DNA from: Brachymonas wangyanguii
Lineage (GTDB): Bacteria > Pseudomonadota > Gammaproteobacteria > Burkholderiales > Burkholderiaceae_C
Assembly (NCBI RefSeq): GCF_045055315.1
Contig: NZ_CP173677.1
Location: 1,302,001-1,366,000 of the forward strand
Direction: 5' to 3'
DNA length: 64,000 bases
The notes under the pieces are model-generated. The model saw nothing but the letters and a program-made list of their open reading frames with translations. It was not told where the DNA came from and did no database searches. Below are positions 14,705-23,765 of this stretch, in pieces (position 1 is the first letter of the stretch; the number at the start of each line of letters is the position of its first letter). A program made the translations under genes and the position numbers.

Positions 14705-17182
14705 TTACTGCTCGGGGTTGGCGGGCACCGGAATCCAGAAAGTAAACCGGCAACCCACAACCTCCGTCTCTGATTCATTGTAAATGTTCTGCGCGTGCAA
14801 ACGCCCGTGGTGGGACTCTACGATGCTGCGACACAGGTTCAGGCCGATGCCCATGCCCTCCGCCTTGGTGGAGTAGAAGGCCTCGAACACGTGCTGCAGC
14901 GTTTCATCCGACATGCCGGTGCCCTTGTCCTCGATCACGAACTCCACCACCGGTCGGCCCTCGCGCACGGCGCGCTGTACCTGCAGCCTGACTTCACGGC
15001 GTTCCGGCGGCAGCTGGCCCAGGTCAATCGATTCGGCTGCGTTCTTCAGCAGGTTGATCAGCACCTGCTCGATCAGGATGCGGTCCATCACCAGCTCGGG
15101 CAGGTCTGGTGCCATCTGTTGCACCAGCCGCACCTGGCGTCGTCGCATCTCGATATCCACCAGCTCCACCGCATCGGTGACGATTTCCTCGACCCGGGTC
15201 GGCGAGTAATTGGGCATGCTGCGCTTGACGAAGTTGCGGATGCGCTGGATCACCTGGCCGGCGCGGGTCGCCTGCTGCGCGGTCTTGCGGATCGCGATCT
15301 TCAGGCTGTCCTCGTCCATCTGGCCGCGCTCCAGTCGGCTGACGATGCCATTGCAGTAGTTGTTGATGGCGGTCAGCGGCTGGTTCAGTTCGTGCGCAAC
15401 GCTGGACGCCATCTCGCCCATGGTCACCAGCCGCGCTGCTGCCTGCGCGCGCGCCTCGTGCTGGGCGCTGGTGTCCTCGGCCTGGCGGCGTGCCGTGATG
15501 TCGTTGGCCGTGACCAGCTGCGCCAGCCGGCCATCGACCCATTCCAGATAGCGTGTGCGCACCTCGAACCAGCGGTTCAGTCCCGGCACAAAGACTTCGG
15601 TGTTGTTGCTGGGTTCGTGCTGCAGAGCCCCGTCCTGTGGCGCCTGGGTGACCGGCTTGCCGGCCAGCGTCAGCAGTTGCAGGTGGGCGCTGGTACCCTG
15701 GTCTTCGCCAAATACCTGGCGGTAGGCGCGGTTGGCAAACAGCAGTTCGTGGCCGCCCAGCGGTGCGACAGAGACCGTCACCTCCAGCGCATCCAGCACG
15801 CGCGTGAAGCGCTCGTAGGCGGCGGTCAGCTGGCGCTTGAAACGGTTCGATTCGGTGATGTCCGTCATCGAGGTCATCCAGCCGGTCTGGATGCCATCCA
15901 GGCCGACCAGCGGCGACATGTACATGCGCGCCTCAAAGGTGGAGCCGTTCTTGCGCAGCACGCGCATCTCGTAGCCGCCGCGCGGAATATTGTCCTGCAT
16001 CGTCTCCTGCAGGGTCTTCTCGTGGCGTGCGTAGTCTTCGGGATGCCAGAACGGGTAGGGCGGCAACTGGCCAATCAGCTCATCCTCGCTCCAGCCGGTC
16101 ATGCTGCAGAAGGCGGTATTGATATAGGTGATGCGGCCCTCCAGATCCAGCGCGCGCATGCCGATCAGCATGGAGTTTTCCATCGCGCGGCGGAAGTTGG
16201 TCTCGGTTTCGAGGGCGCGCTGCGAACGCTGGCGACCGCGCAGGTACTTCCAGTTCATGAACAGCGTCAGGCCGGTCAGCAGGCTCAGGCCCAGCACCAT
16301 CAGGAACAGCGCGTTGTCCGCCATGGCGCTGCCGGAATCGTAGGGCTGCACCCGCAGCACCAGCGAGTTGTCGGTGCGGGACAGCGGTGTCGTGTAGACC
16401 TGAGGGGACAGGCTGTTGCTGATCCAGTCAAAGTGGCGATCCAGCCAGGTGCGGTCCTGCTGGCGCGAATCCGGATTGCCAAGCAGCACGCGCCCCTCGT
16501 TGTCCAGCAGGGCGAGCGCGTACTTGACGAAGATCTCGGACGGAATCGCCTGGTAGGCCAGGGCGGACAGGCTGTAGCGCACATAGAGCGCACCGACCAC
16601 GCTGTCGCCTCGCGTCAGTGGCAGCATCAGGCCCAGCCAGGTGTCGTTGTGGCTGCCGGTAGCAATGACGCGGTAGACCGGCAGATGGGTGCGCATCACC
16701 TGTTGCAGCAGGGCATGCTCCGCGGGTTGTGGCAAGGTGGTGTCCAGCGGCAGCGCATCCGAATGGTGGGGCGATCCGGCGGTGAAGTTGTCGTGCACAC
16801 GGCCCTTGACATCGACCAGGGTCATGCTGCGGATCTCCGGGGCGACCGACAGCAGCTTGCTGACCTGCTCGTTGGAAATCGTGGCGCCGTCAGGCTGTGT
16901 CATCACGTATTGGGCAAAGCCGCGGATCTGTTCCAGCCGATCGGCCAGACGGCCGTGGATCTGCTGGCGCGTGTATTCGCCCGCATGCTGGACCGACTGG
17001 CGCTGGCTCTGGCGCTCTTCCATGCGCAGATAGGTAATGGCCGTGACCACGGCCACCACGAACAGGATCACGGCGACCAGAGGAATCAGGCTGGCCAGGC
17101 GATCCTGGCGGTGCTGTGGCATCTCGCTCCACCAGCGGCGCAGCGGCTGCAGGGACAGCCAGGAAAGGACGAGATTGGACAT
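14705..17182 (-). CDS. Membrane PAS-domain sensor histidine kinase
   Basis: An 825-residue kinase partnered with the adjacent FixJ-type regulator. Order: transmembrane helix about 30-52, a periplasmic sensing region of about 230 residues, a second membrane helix near 285-308 (LMVLGLSLLTGLTLF), PAS domain about 325-450 (NSMLIGMRALDLEGRITYIN, then a PAC segment), a second PAS-like region about 460-575, the HisKA box with phosphoacceptor His597 in VAHELNQPLTAINNYCNG, and a C-terminal ATPase domain (NLLKNAAESID, DKGTGMS, GIGLNLCRSIVESHHG). This is the FixL/DctB-like class. ATG 17182 is chosen; an in-frame ATG at 17230 would add 16 residues. It is divergent from aceE, with at least 165 bp between. 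The ligand is unknown; no haem-binding His is claimed. Confidence 0.92.
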   Translation of the reverse strand: MSNLVLSWLSLQPLRRWWSEMPQHRQDRLASLIPLVAVILFVVAVVTAITYLRMEERQSQRQSVQHAGEYTRQQIHGRLADRLEQIRGFAQYVMTQPDGATISNEQVSKLLSVAPEIRSMTLVDVKGRVHDNFTAGSPHHSDALPLDTTLPQPAEHALLQQVMRTHLPVYRVIATGSHNDTWLGLMLPLTRGDSVVGALYVRYSLSALAYQAIPSEIFVKYALALLDNEGRVLLGNPDSRQQDRTWLDRHFDWISNSLSPQVYTTPLSRTDNSLVLRVQPYDSGSAMADNALFLMVLGLSLLTGLTLFMNWKYLRGRQRSQRALETETNFRRAMENSMLIGMRALDLEGRITYINTAFCSMTGWSEDELIGQLPPYPFWHPEDYARHEKTLQETMQDNIPRGGYEMRVLRKNGSTFEARMYMSPLVGLDGIQTGWMTSMTDITESNRFKRQLTAAYERFTRVLDALEVTVSVAPLGGHELLFANRAYRQVFGEDQGTSAHLQLLTLAGKPVTQAPQDGALQHEPSNNTEVFVPGLNRWFEVRTRYLEWVDGRLAQLVTANDITARRQAEDTSAQHEARAQAAARLVTMGEMASSVAHELNQPLTAINNYCNGIVSRLERGQMDEDSLKIAIRKTAQQATRAGQVIQRIRNFVKRSMPNYSPTRVEEIVTDAVELVDIEMRRRQVRLVQQMAPDLPELVMDRILIEQVLINLLKNAAESIDLGQLPPERREVRLQVQRAVREGRPVVEFVIEDKGTGMSDETLQHVFEAFYSTKAEGMGIGLNLCRSIVESHHGRLHAQNIYNESETEVVGCRFTFWIPVPANPEQ

Positions 17183-17289
17183 GCAGGCATGGCCCGGACG
17201 GGCGGCAACAGGAGATAAAAGCAGAAGCATACAGGCTTTGCCTGAAGTCCATGCGGGATTTCACCGATTCATATTTCACATTAAGAAAT

Positions 17290-17351
17290 CAATATCCACA
17301 TATTGAAAATAAGGGTTTTCTTGTGCCATACTCCCCGAAGTGTGCGCACAC
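17290..17351 (+). promoter_or_regulatory. aceE promoter with two perfect inverted repeats
   Basis: TTGAAA (17303-17308) and an extended -10, TGC-CATACT (17324-17332), are 18 bp apart. CAATAT-CCAC-ATATTG (17290-17305) is a perfect inverted repeat overlapping the -35. GTGTGCGCACAC (17340-17351) is a perfect 12-bp palindrome at the predicted start point. Both positions suit regulator binding (RNA polymerase block or activation). They do not match the E. coli PdhR operator as I remember it. Confidence 0.5.
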
Positions 17352-17395
17352 AATGTGTAAAGCCATACGCAGAAACAACCCACAAGGAGACCCGC

Positions 17396-20101
17396 ATGTC
17401 CGACGCGCAGCAAGCTGGCGGCCAGTTGCCCCACGATACTGATTCCCAAGAAACACGCGAATGGCTGGACGCCCTGTCCGCCGTCATTGAAAGCGAGGGC
17501 AAGGAGCGTGCCCACTTTCTGCTGGAGGGCCTGCTGGAGCATGCCCGCCAGCACAGCATTGATCTGCCGTTCTCGGCCAGCACCGGTTACGTCAACACCA
17601 TCGAACCCGACCAGGAAGCCTTCTGCCCGGGCAATATCGCGCTGGAAAAGCGCCTGCGCGCCTTCATGCGCTGGAACGCCATGGCCATGGTGGTGCGTGC
17701 CAACCGCCTGAACCCGTCTGACGGCGGTGACCTGGGTGGCCACATCGGCTCGTTTGCCTCGCTGGCCAGCATGCTGGGTGCCGGCTTCAACCACTTCTGG
17801 CACGCCGACAACGGCGAGCACGGTGGTGACCTGCTCTACATCCAGGGCCACAGCTCCCCCGGCATCTACGCGCGCGCCTACCTGGAAGGCCGTCTGACCG
17901 AAGAGCAGCTCGACAACTTCCGCCAGGAAGTGGATGGCAATGGCCTGTCCAGCTACCCGCACCCCAAGCTGATGCCCAACTTCTGGCAGTTCCCGACCGT
18001 CTCCATGGGCCTGGGCCCGCTGATGGCGATCTACCAGGCACGCTTCCTGAAGTACCTGCATGCGCGCGGCATTGCCAATACTGAAAACCGCAAGGTCTGG
18101 GTGTTCCTGGGCGACGGCGAAATGGACGAGGTGGAAAGTCTGGGCGCCATCAGCATGGCATCGCGCGAGAAGCTGGACAACCTGATCTTCGTCATCAACT
18201 GCAACTTGCAGCGCCTGGATGGCCCGGTGCGCGGCAACGGCAAGATCGTGCAGGAGCTGGAAGGCGAATTCCGCGGTTCCGGCTGGAACGTCATCAAGCT
18301 GCTCTGGGGCAGCAGCTGGGATCCGCTGCTGGCCCGTGACAAGAGCGGCAAGCTGCGCCAGCTGATGATGGAAGTCGTCGACGGTGATTACCAGGCCTAC
18401 AAGGCCAACGATGGCGCCTACGTGCGCAAGCACTTCTTCGGCCGTTATCCCGAAACCGCCAAGCTGGTCGAGCACATGACCGATGCCGAGATCTGGGCGC
18501 TGCGTCGCGGCGGCCATGATCCGCAAAAGGTTTACGCTGCCTTCCATGCGGCGCACAACCACAAGGGCCAGCCGACCGTGCTGCTGGTCAAGACCGTCAA
18601 GGGCTACGGCATGGGCAAGGCCGGTGAAGGCAAGAACACCGTGCACCAGACCAAGAAGCTGACCGATGACGATGTGCGCTACATGCGCGACCGTTTCAAC
18701 ATCCCGGTGCCCGACAGCGAACTGGCCAACATCCCGTACTACAAGCCGGCCGATGACACGCCGGAAATGCAGTACCTGCATGCGCGCCGCCAGGCGCTGG
18801 GTGGCTACCTGCCCAAGCGCCGTGCCGAGGCCGAAGAAAACTTCACCGTGCCGTCGCTCGATACCTTCAAGGCCGTGCTCGAGCCCACCGCCGAAGGCCG
18901 CGAGATCAGCACGACGCAAGCCTTCGTGCGTTTCCTGACGCAGCTGCTGCGCGACCAGGCCCTGGGCCCGCGCGTGGTGCCGATCCTGGTCGACGAGGCA
19001 CGCACCTTCGGCATGGAAGGCCTGTTCCGCCAGATCGGTATCTACAACCCGGCAGGCCAGAACTACACCCCGGTCGACCGCGATCAGGTGATGTACTACA
19101 AGGAGCAGACCGACGGCCAGATCCTGCAGGAAGGCATCAACGAAGCCGGCGGCATGGCCAGCTGGATCGCTGCCGCCACCAGCTACAGCACCAACAACCG
19201 GATCATGATCCCGTTCTACGTGTACTACTCGATGTTCGGTTTCCAGCGCGTCGGCGATCTGGCCTGGGCCGCGGGTGACATGCAGGCACGCGGCTTCCTG
19301 CTGGGTGGCACTTCCGGCCGTACCACGCTGAACGGCGAAGGCTTGCAGCACGAAGACGGTCACAGCCATATCTTGGCCGGCACGATCCCGAACTGCGTCA
19401 GCTACGACCCGACCTTCGCGCACGAAGTCGGCGTCATCATGCAGCACGGCCTGAAGCGCATGGTCGAGAAGCAGGAAAACGTCTTCTACTACCTGACGTT
19501 GCTGAACGAGAACTACGCCATGCCTGGCCTGCAGCCCGGCACCGAAGAGCAGATCATCAAGGGCATGTACCTGTGCAAGCCCGGCGCCGAAGGCCTGCCG
19601 CAGCGCGTGCAGCTGCTCGGCTCCGGCACCATCCTGCGCGAAAGCATTGCCGCCCAGGCACTGTTGGCCCAGGATTGGGGCATTGCTGCTGACGTCTGGA
19701 GCTGCCCGAGCTTCAATGAGCTGGCACGTGATGGCCAGGACGCCGATCGCTGGAACCTGCTGCACCCGACGGAAACGCCGCGCAAGTCCTTTGTGCAGCA
19801 GCAGCTGGAAAGCAGCAGCGGCCCGGTGATCGCCTCCACCGACTACATGAAGAACTACGCCGAGCAGATCCGTCCGTTCGTGCCGGCTGGCCGCAGCTAC
19901 CGCGTGCTGGGCACCGACGGCTTTGGCCGCAGCGATTTCCGCAACCGCCTGCGCGAGCACTTCGAGATCGATCGCCACTACATCGTGCTGTCCGCGCTCA
20001 AGGCGCTGGCCGACGAAGGCAAGATCCCGGCTAGCAAGGCGGCTGAAGCCATCGCCAAGTACGGCATCCAGGCCGACAAGATCAACCCGCTGTACGCCTG
20101 A
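17396..20101 (+). CDS. aceE: Pyruvate dehydrogenase E1 component, homodimeric type
   Basis: A 901-residue thiamine-diphosphate enzyme that decarboxylates pyruvate and acetylates the lipoyl groups of E2. Signatures: GDLGGHIGSFASLA and HFWHADNGEHGGDL near residues 110-145, QGHSSPGIYARAYLEG, the ThDP motif GDGEMDEVES followed by NLIFVINCNLQRLDGPVRGN, and C-terminal-half stretches such as NEAGGMASWIAAATSYS. ATG 17396 follows AAGGAGA by 7 nt. Length is close to the E. coli enzyme (887). It begins the aceE-aceF-lpd operon, with a 23-bp gap to aceF, and is head to head with the sensor kinase gene. Confidence 0.97.
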   Translation: MSDAQQAGGQLPHDTDSQETREWLDALSAVIESEGKERAHFLLEGLLEHARQHSIDLPFSASTGYVNTIEPDQEAFCPGNIALEKRLRAFMRWNAMAMVVRANRLNPSDGGDLGGHIGSFASLASMLGAGFNHFWHADNGEHGGDLLYIQGHSSPGIYARAYLEGRLTEEQLDNFRQEVDGNGLSSYPHPKLMPNFWQFPTVSMGLGPLMAIYQARFLKYLHARGIANTENRKVWVFLGDGEMDEVESLGAISMASREKLDNLIFVINCNLQRLDGPVRGNGKIVQELEGEFRGSGWNVIKLLWGSSWDPLLARDKSGKLRQLMMEVVDGDYQAYKANDGAYVRKHFFGRYPETAKLVEHMTDAEIWALRRGGHDPQKVYAAFHAAHNHKGQPTVLLVKTVKGYGMGKAGEGKNTVHQTKKLTDDDVRYMRDRFNIPVPDSELANIPYYKPADDTPEMQYLHARRQALGGYLPKRRAEAEENFTVPSLDTFKAVLEPTAEGREISTTQAFVRFLTQLLRDQALGPRVVPILVDEARTFGMEGLFRQIGIYNPAGQNYTPVDRDQVMYYKEQTDGQILQEGINEAGGMASWIAAATSYSTNNRIMIPFYVYYSMFGFQRVGDLAWAAGDMQARGFLLGGTSGRTTLNGEGLQHEDGHSHILAGTIPNCVSYDPTFAHEVGVIMQHGLKRMVEKQENVFYYLTLLNENYAMPGLQPGTEEQIIKGMYLCKPGAEGLPQRVQLLGSGTILRESIAAQALLAQDWGIAADVWSCPSFNELARDGQDADRWNLLHPTETPRKSFVQQQLESSSGPVIASTDYMKNYAEQIRPFVPAGRSYRVLGTDGFGRSDFRNRLREHFEIDRHYIVLSALKALADEGKIPASKAAEAIAKYGIQADKINPLYA

Positions 20102-20124
20102 TGGCCGAACGAGGAGACAGACAC

Positions 20125-21831
20125 ATGGCAAGCATTGAAGTCAAGGTTCCGGACATCGGCGATTTTTCCGATGTGGCGGTGATCGAGGTTCTGGTCAAGG
20201 CGGGTGATACCGTCAAGGTCGAGCAGTCCCTGCTGACCGTGGAAAGCGACAAGGCCTCCATGGAAATTCCCTCCAGCCACGCTGGCGTGGTCAAGGAAAT
20301 GAAAGTCCAGCTGGGCGACAAGGTGAGCGAAGGCTCGGTCGTGCTGCTGCTGGAAACCGCAGATGCCGCCGCTGGAGCAGGCGCCGAGCCATCGCCGGCC
20401 AATGCCGAAGCGCCGGTTGGCGGTAGCGAAGTGGTTCCGGGCGCGAGCGAAGCCTCGGCCGCAGCCCGTGCCGCCGATACCGCCGGCGGCGCTGGTGCCG
20501 CACAACAGGCAGCACAGCCTGCTGCCGTCGGCAGCATTGAGGTGCGCGTGCCCGATATCGGCGATTTTTCCGATGTCGCCGTGATCGAGCTGTTCGCCAA
20601 GGTCGGCGATACGGTCAAGGTCGAGCAGTCGCTGATCACCGTGGAGAGCGACAAGGCCTCCATGGAAATCCCGTCCAGCCACGCTGGCGTGATCAAGGAA
20701 GTCAAGGTGCAACTGGGTGACAAGGTCAACCAGGGCGATCTGCTGGTGGTGCTGGAAGGCGCCGTTGACGCAGGTGCTGCCGTTGCTGCTCCGGCTGCTG
20801 CTGCCGCTCCCGCTGCTGCGCCGGCCGCGGCTCCCGTGGCCGCTGTCGCACCGGCTGCCAGCCACGATCCGGCTTCGGCACCGGTTAGCAGCAAGCTGCC
20901 GCATGCCTCGCCCTCGGTGCGCAAGTTCGCCCGTGAACTGGGCGTGCCGCTGGCTGAAGTGAAGGGCACCGGTCCCAAGGGCCGCATCCAGCAGTCCGAC
21001 GTGCAGGCCTTCACCAAGTCGGTCATGGCTGGCGACCTGCGCACCCAGGCCCAGGCTGCCAAGGCGCCGGCTGGCGGTGGCGTCACCGGTGGTGGCGAGC
21101 TCAACCTGCTGCCCTGGCCCAAGGTCGATTTCGCCAAGTTCGGCGAGATCGAGACCAAGCCGCTGTCGCGCATCAAGAAGATTTCCGCCCAGAACCTGTC
21201 GCGCAACTGGGTGATGATCCCCGCGGTCACCTACCACGAAGATGCCGACATCACCGATCTGGAAGCCTTCCGCGTCCAGCTCAACAAGGAAAACGAGAAG
21301 GCCGGCATCAAGGTCACCATGCTCGCCTTCCTGATCAAGGCCAGCGTCAAGGCGCTGCAGAAGTTCCCCGAGTTCAACAGCTCGCTGGACGGCGACAACC
21401 TGGTGCTGAAGAAGTACTTCAACATCGCCTTTGCTGCCGACACGCCGAATGGCCTGGTGGTTCCGGTTATCAAGAATGCCGACAAGAAGTCCGTATTCGA
21501 GATCGCCCAGGAATCGGGTGAACTGGCGAAGAAGGCACGTGACGGCAAGCTCGGCCCGGCTGACATGCAGGGCGCCTGCTTCACCATCTCCAGCCTGGGC
21601 GGCATCGGCGGTACCTACTTCGCACCGATCGTGAACGCGCCCGAAGTGGCCATCCTGGGTGTGAACAAGAGCACCCTCAAGCCGGTCTGGGACGGCCAGC
21701 AGTTCGTGCCGCGCCTGACGCTGCCGATGTCGCTGACCGCCGACCACCGCGTGATCGACGGCGCACTGGCGACCCGTTTCAACGTCTACCTGGCGCAGCT
21801 GCTGGCTGATTTCCGCCGCGTGGCACTGTAA
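20125..21831 (+). CDS. aceF: Dihydrolipoamide acetyltransferase (E2 of pyruvate dehydrogenase)
   Basis: The 568-residue core of the pyruvate dehydrogenase complex, transferring acetyl from lipoyl to CoA. It has two lipoyl domains (about 1-77 and 135-212) with lipoylated Lys43 and Lys177, both in ESDKASMEIPSSHAG, joined by Ala/Pro/Gly-rich linkers. A peripheral-subunit-binding domain follows (PHASPSVRKFARELG, about 255-295), then the catalytic domain ending with the active-site motif DHRVIDG (His541, Asp545). E. coli has three lipoyl domains; two is common in betaproteobacteria. ATG 20125 follows GAGGAGA. The lipoyl DNA is nearly duplicated within the gene and in lpd. Confidence 0.97.
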   Translation: MASIEVKVPDIGDFSDVAVIEVLVKAGDTVKVEQSLLTVESDKASMEIPSSHAGVVKEMKVQLGDKVSEGSVVLLLETADAAAGAGAEPSPANAEAPVGGSEVVPGASEASAAARAADTAGGAGAAQQAAQPAAVGSIEVRVPDIGDFSDVAVIELFAKVGDTVKVEQSLITVESDKASMEIPSSHAGVIKEVKVQLGDKVNQGDLLVVLEGAVDAGAAVAAPAAAAAPAAAPAAAPVAAVAPAASHDPASAPVSSKLPHASPSVRKFARELGVPLAEVKGTGPKGRIQQSDVQAFTKSVMAGDLRTQAQAAKAPAGGGVTGGGELNLLPWPKVDFAKFGEIETKPLSRIKKISAQNLSRNWVMIPAVTYHEDADITDLEAFRVQLNKENEKAGIKVTMLAFLIKASVKALQKFPEFNSSLDGDNLVLKKYFNIAFAADTPNGLVVPVIKNADKKSVFEIAQESGELAKKARDGKLGPADMQGACFTISSLGGIGGTYFAPIVNAPEVAILGVNKSTLKPVWDGQQFVPRLTLPMSLTADHRVIDGALATRFNVYLAQLLADFRRVAL

Positions 21832-22075
21832 GAGGGCAGCACGATGAGCGAAATCCAAGTCAAGGTTCCCGATATCGGCGACTTCAGCGATGTGGCCGTG
21901 ATCGAGCTGCTGGTCAAGCCCGGCGATACCGTCAAGGTAGAGCAGAGCCTGATCACCGTGGAAAGCGACAAGGCCTCCATGGAAATCCCGTCCAGCCATG
22001 CTGGCGTGGTCAAGTCCCTGGCCATCAACCTGGGCGACAAGGTCAGCGAAGGCTCCGTCATCCTGACACTGGAAG
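20125..22075 (+). repeat. Three near-identical lipoyl-domain DNA copies in aceF and lpd
   Basis: Copies run about 20125-20355, 20533-20760 (both aceF) and 21844-22075 (lpd). The segment coding for the lipoyl-Lys hairpin (starting near 20238, 20638 and 21955) is nearly identical base for base in all three over some 60 bp, differing at only a few third positions. This suggests recent duplication or gene conversion and offers recombination points. Confidence 0.8.
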
Positions 22076-23661
22076 CCGATGCTTCTGCCGCGGCTCCGGC
22101 TGCCCAAACGCCCGCAGCGCCTGCGGCAGCAGCGGCTCCAGTCGCTGCCGCACCGGCAGCGGCCGCAGCACCGGCCCCGATCGCCAGCAGTTACAGCGGC
22201 CAGGTTGACCAGGAGTTTGATCTGGTGGTGCTGGGCGGTGGCCCGGGCGGTTACAGCGCTGCCTTCCGTGCCGCCGATCTGGGCCTGAAAGTGGCCGTGG
22301 TCGAGCGCTACGCCACGCTGGGCGGCGTCTGCCTGAACGTGGGTTGCATCCCGTCCAAGGCGCTGCTGCATGTGGCCGCCGTGATGGACGAAGTCAGCCA
22401 CCTGGAAGCAGCCGGCATCAGTTTCGGCAAGCCGGTGGTGAATATCGACCAGCTGCGTGGCCACAAGGAAAAAGTGATCGGCAAGCTGACCGGTGGCCTG
22501 GCGGCCATGGCCAAGATGCGCAAGGTCACCATGCTGCGCGGCTACGGCAGCTTTGTCAGTGCCAACCATATCCAGGTCGAGGAAACCTCCGGCACTGGCC
22601 AGGAAAAGACCGGCAACCGCAGCACGATTGCCTTCCGCCACTGCATCATTGCCGCCGGCAGCCAGGCCGTGCGCCTGCCCTTCATGCCGGATGACCCGCG
22701 CGTGGTGGACAGCACCGGCGCGCTGGCGCTCAAGGACGTGCCCAAGCGCATGCTGATCCTGGGTGGTGGCATCATCGGCCTGGAAATGGGTACCGTCTAC
22801 AGCACGCTGGGCGCACGCCTGGATGTGGTCGAGATGATGGATGGCCTGATGCAGGGCGCAGACCGTGATCTGGTCAAGGTCTGGCAGAAGATGAACGCAC
22901 CGCGTTTCGACAACATCATGCTCAAGACCAAGACCGTCGGCGCCAGGGCGACCGAAGCCGGCATCGAGGTCACGTTCGAAGGCGAGGGCGCTCCGGCACC
23001 GCAAACCTACGATCTGGTGCTGCAGGCCGTCGGCCGCTCACCCAACGGCAACAAGATTGGTGCCGACAAGGCCGGCGTCAGCGTGACTGAGCGCGGCTTT
23101 ATCCCGGTCGATGTGCAGATGCGTACTAACGTGCCGCACATCTTCGCGATTGGCGACGTCGTCGGCCAGCCCATGCTGGCACACAAGGCGGTGCACGAGG
23201 CGCATGTGGCAGCCGAAGTCATCGCTGGCGAAATGCAGGGCAACAAGGAACTGGCTGCGGCCGCTTTCGATGCCCGCGTTATCCCGAGCGTGGCCTATAC
23301 CGATCCCGAAGTGGCCTGGGTTGGCCTCACCGAAGACCAGGCGAAAGAGCAGGGCATCAAGGTCACCAAGGGCATGTTCCCCTGGTCAGCGTCGGGTCGC
23401 GCCATTGCCAACGGTCGTGACGAAGGTTTCACCAAGCTGCTGTTCGATGCCGAAACGCATCGCATCGTGGGTGGTGGCATCGTCGGCACGCATGCCGGTG
23501 ACATGATCGGCGAGATCGCGCTGGCGATCGAAATGGGTGCCGACAGCGTGGATATCGGCAAGACCATCCACCCGCACCCGACGCTGGGCGAAAGCATCGG
23601 CATGGCTGCCGAGGCTGCCCACGGCAGCTGTACCGACTTGCCGCCCCAAAAGCGCAAGTAA
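21844..23661 (+). CDS. lpdA: Dihydrolipoamide dehydrogenase (E3) with N-terminal lipoyl domain
   Basis: A 605-residue flavoprotein that reoxidises E2 dihydrolipoamide with NAD+. An N-terminal lipoyl domain (about 1-78, Lys43) and Ala/Pro linker (to about 120) precede a standard E3: FAD motif GGGPGGYSAAFRAADLG, redox disulfide Cys163/Cys168 in GGVCLNVGCIPSK, NAD motif ILGGGIIGLEMG, and C-terminal HPHPTLGES with the catalytic His578-Glu583 pair. Such lipoyl-E3 fusions are known from Neisseria and Burkholderiales pyruvate dehydrogenase operons. It starts 12 bp after aceF. A second, unfused E3 serves the 2-oxoglutarate dehydrogenase operon at 32034. Confidence 0.97.
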   Translation: MSEIQVKVPDIGDFSDVAVIELLVKPGDTVKVEQSLITVESDKASMEIPSSHAGVVKSLAINLGDKVSEGSVILTLEADASAAAPAAQTPAAPAAAAAPVAAAPAAAAAPAPIASSYSGQVDQEFDLVVLGGGPGGYSAAFRAADLGLKVAVVERYATLGGVCLNVGCIPSKALLHVAAVMDEVSHLEAAGISFGKPVVNIDQLRGHKEKVIGKLTGGLAAMAKMRKVTMLRGYGSFVSANHIQVEETSGTGQEKTGNRSTIAFRHCIIAAGSQAVRLPFMPDDPRVVDSTGALALKDVPKRMLILGGGIIGLEMGTVYSTLGARLDVVEMMDGLMQGADRDLVKVWQKMNAPRFDNIMLKTKTVGARATEAGIEVTFEGEGAPAPQTYDLVLQAVGRSPNGNKIGADKAGVSVTERGFIPVDVQMRTNVPHIFAIGDVVGQPMLAHKAVHEAHVAAEVIAGEMQGNKELAAAAFDARVIPSVAYTDPEVAWVGLTEDQAKEQGIKVTKGMFPWSASGRAIANGRDEGFTKLLFDAETHRIVGGGIVGTHAGDMIGEIALAIEMGADSVDIGKTIHPHPTLGESIGMAAEAAHGSCTDLPPQKRK

Positions 23662-23717
23662 GGCCCGGCGCGGAATCCCGTCAGGGGTTCCGCAGCCTGT
23701 TCGCACAACGGGCAAGA

Positions 23718-23747
23718 AAAAAGCGACTTGGCATCAAGTCGCTTTTT
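23718..23747. terminator. Bidirectional terminator between lpd and the NlpC/P60 gene
   Basis: AAAAAGCGACTTG (23718-23730) pairs with CAAGTCGCTTTTT (23735-23747) around a 4-nt loop, giving a GC stem with T runs on both strands. It can serve the plus-strand aceE operon and the minus-strand peptidase gene. Confidence 0.93.
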
Positions 23748-23765
23748 GCATGGGTACTGAGGGAA

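Noticed and set aside
17276..23004. Long minus-strand frames (951 and 1008 codons) opposite aceE, aceF and lpd
   Set aside because: Shadows of the highly biased genes on the plus strand; they contain no motif, and the sense genes are certain.
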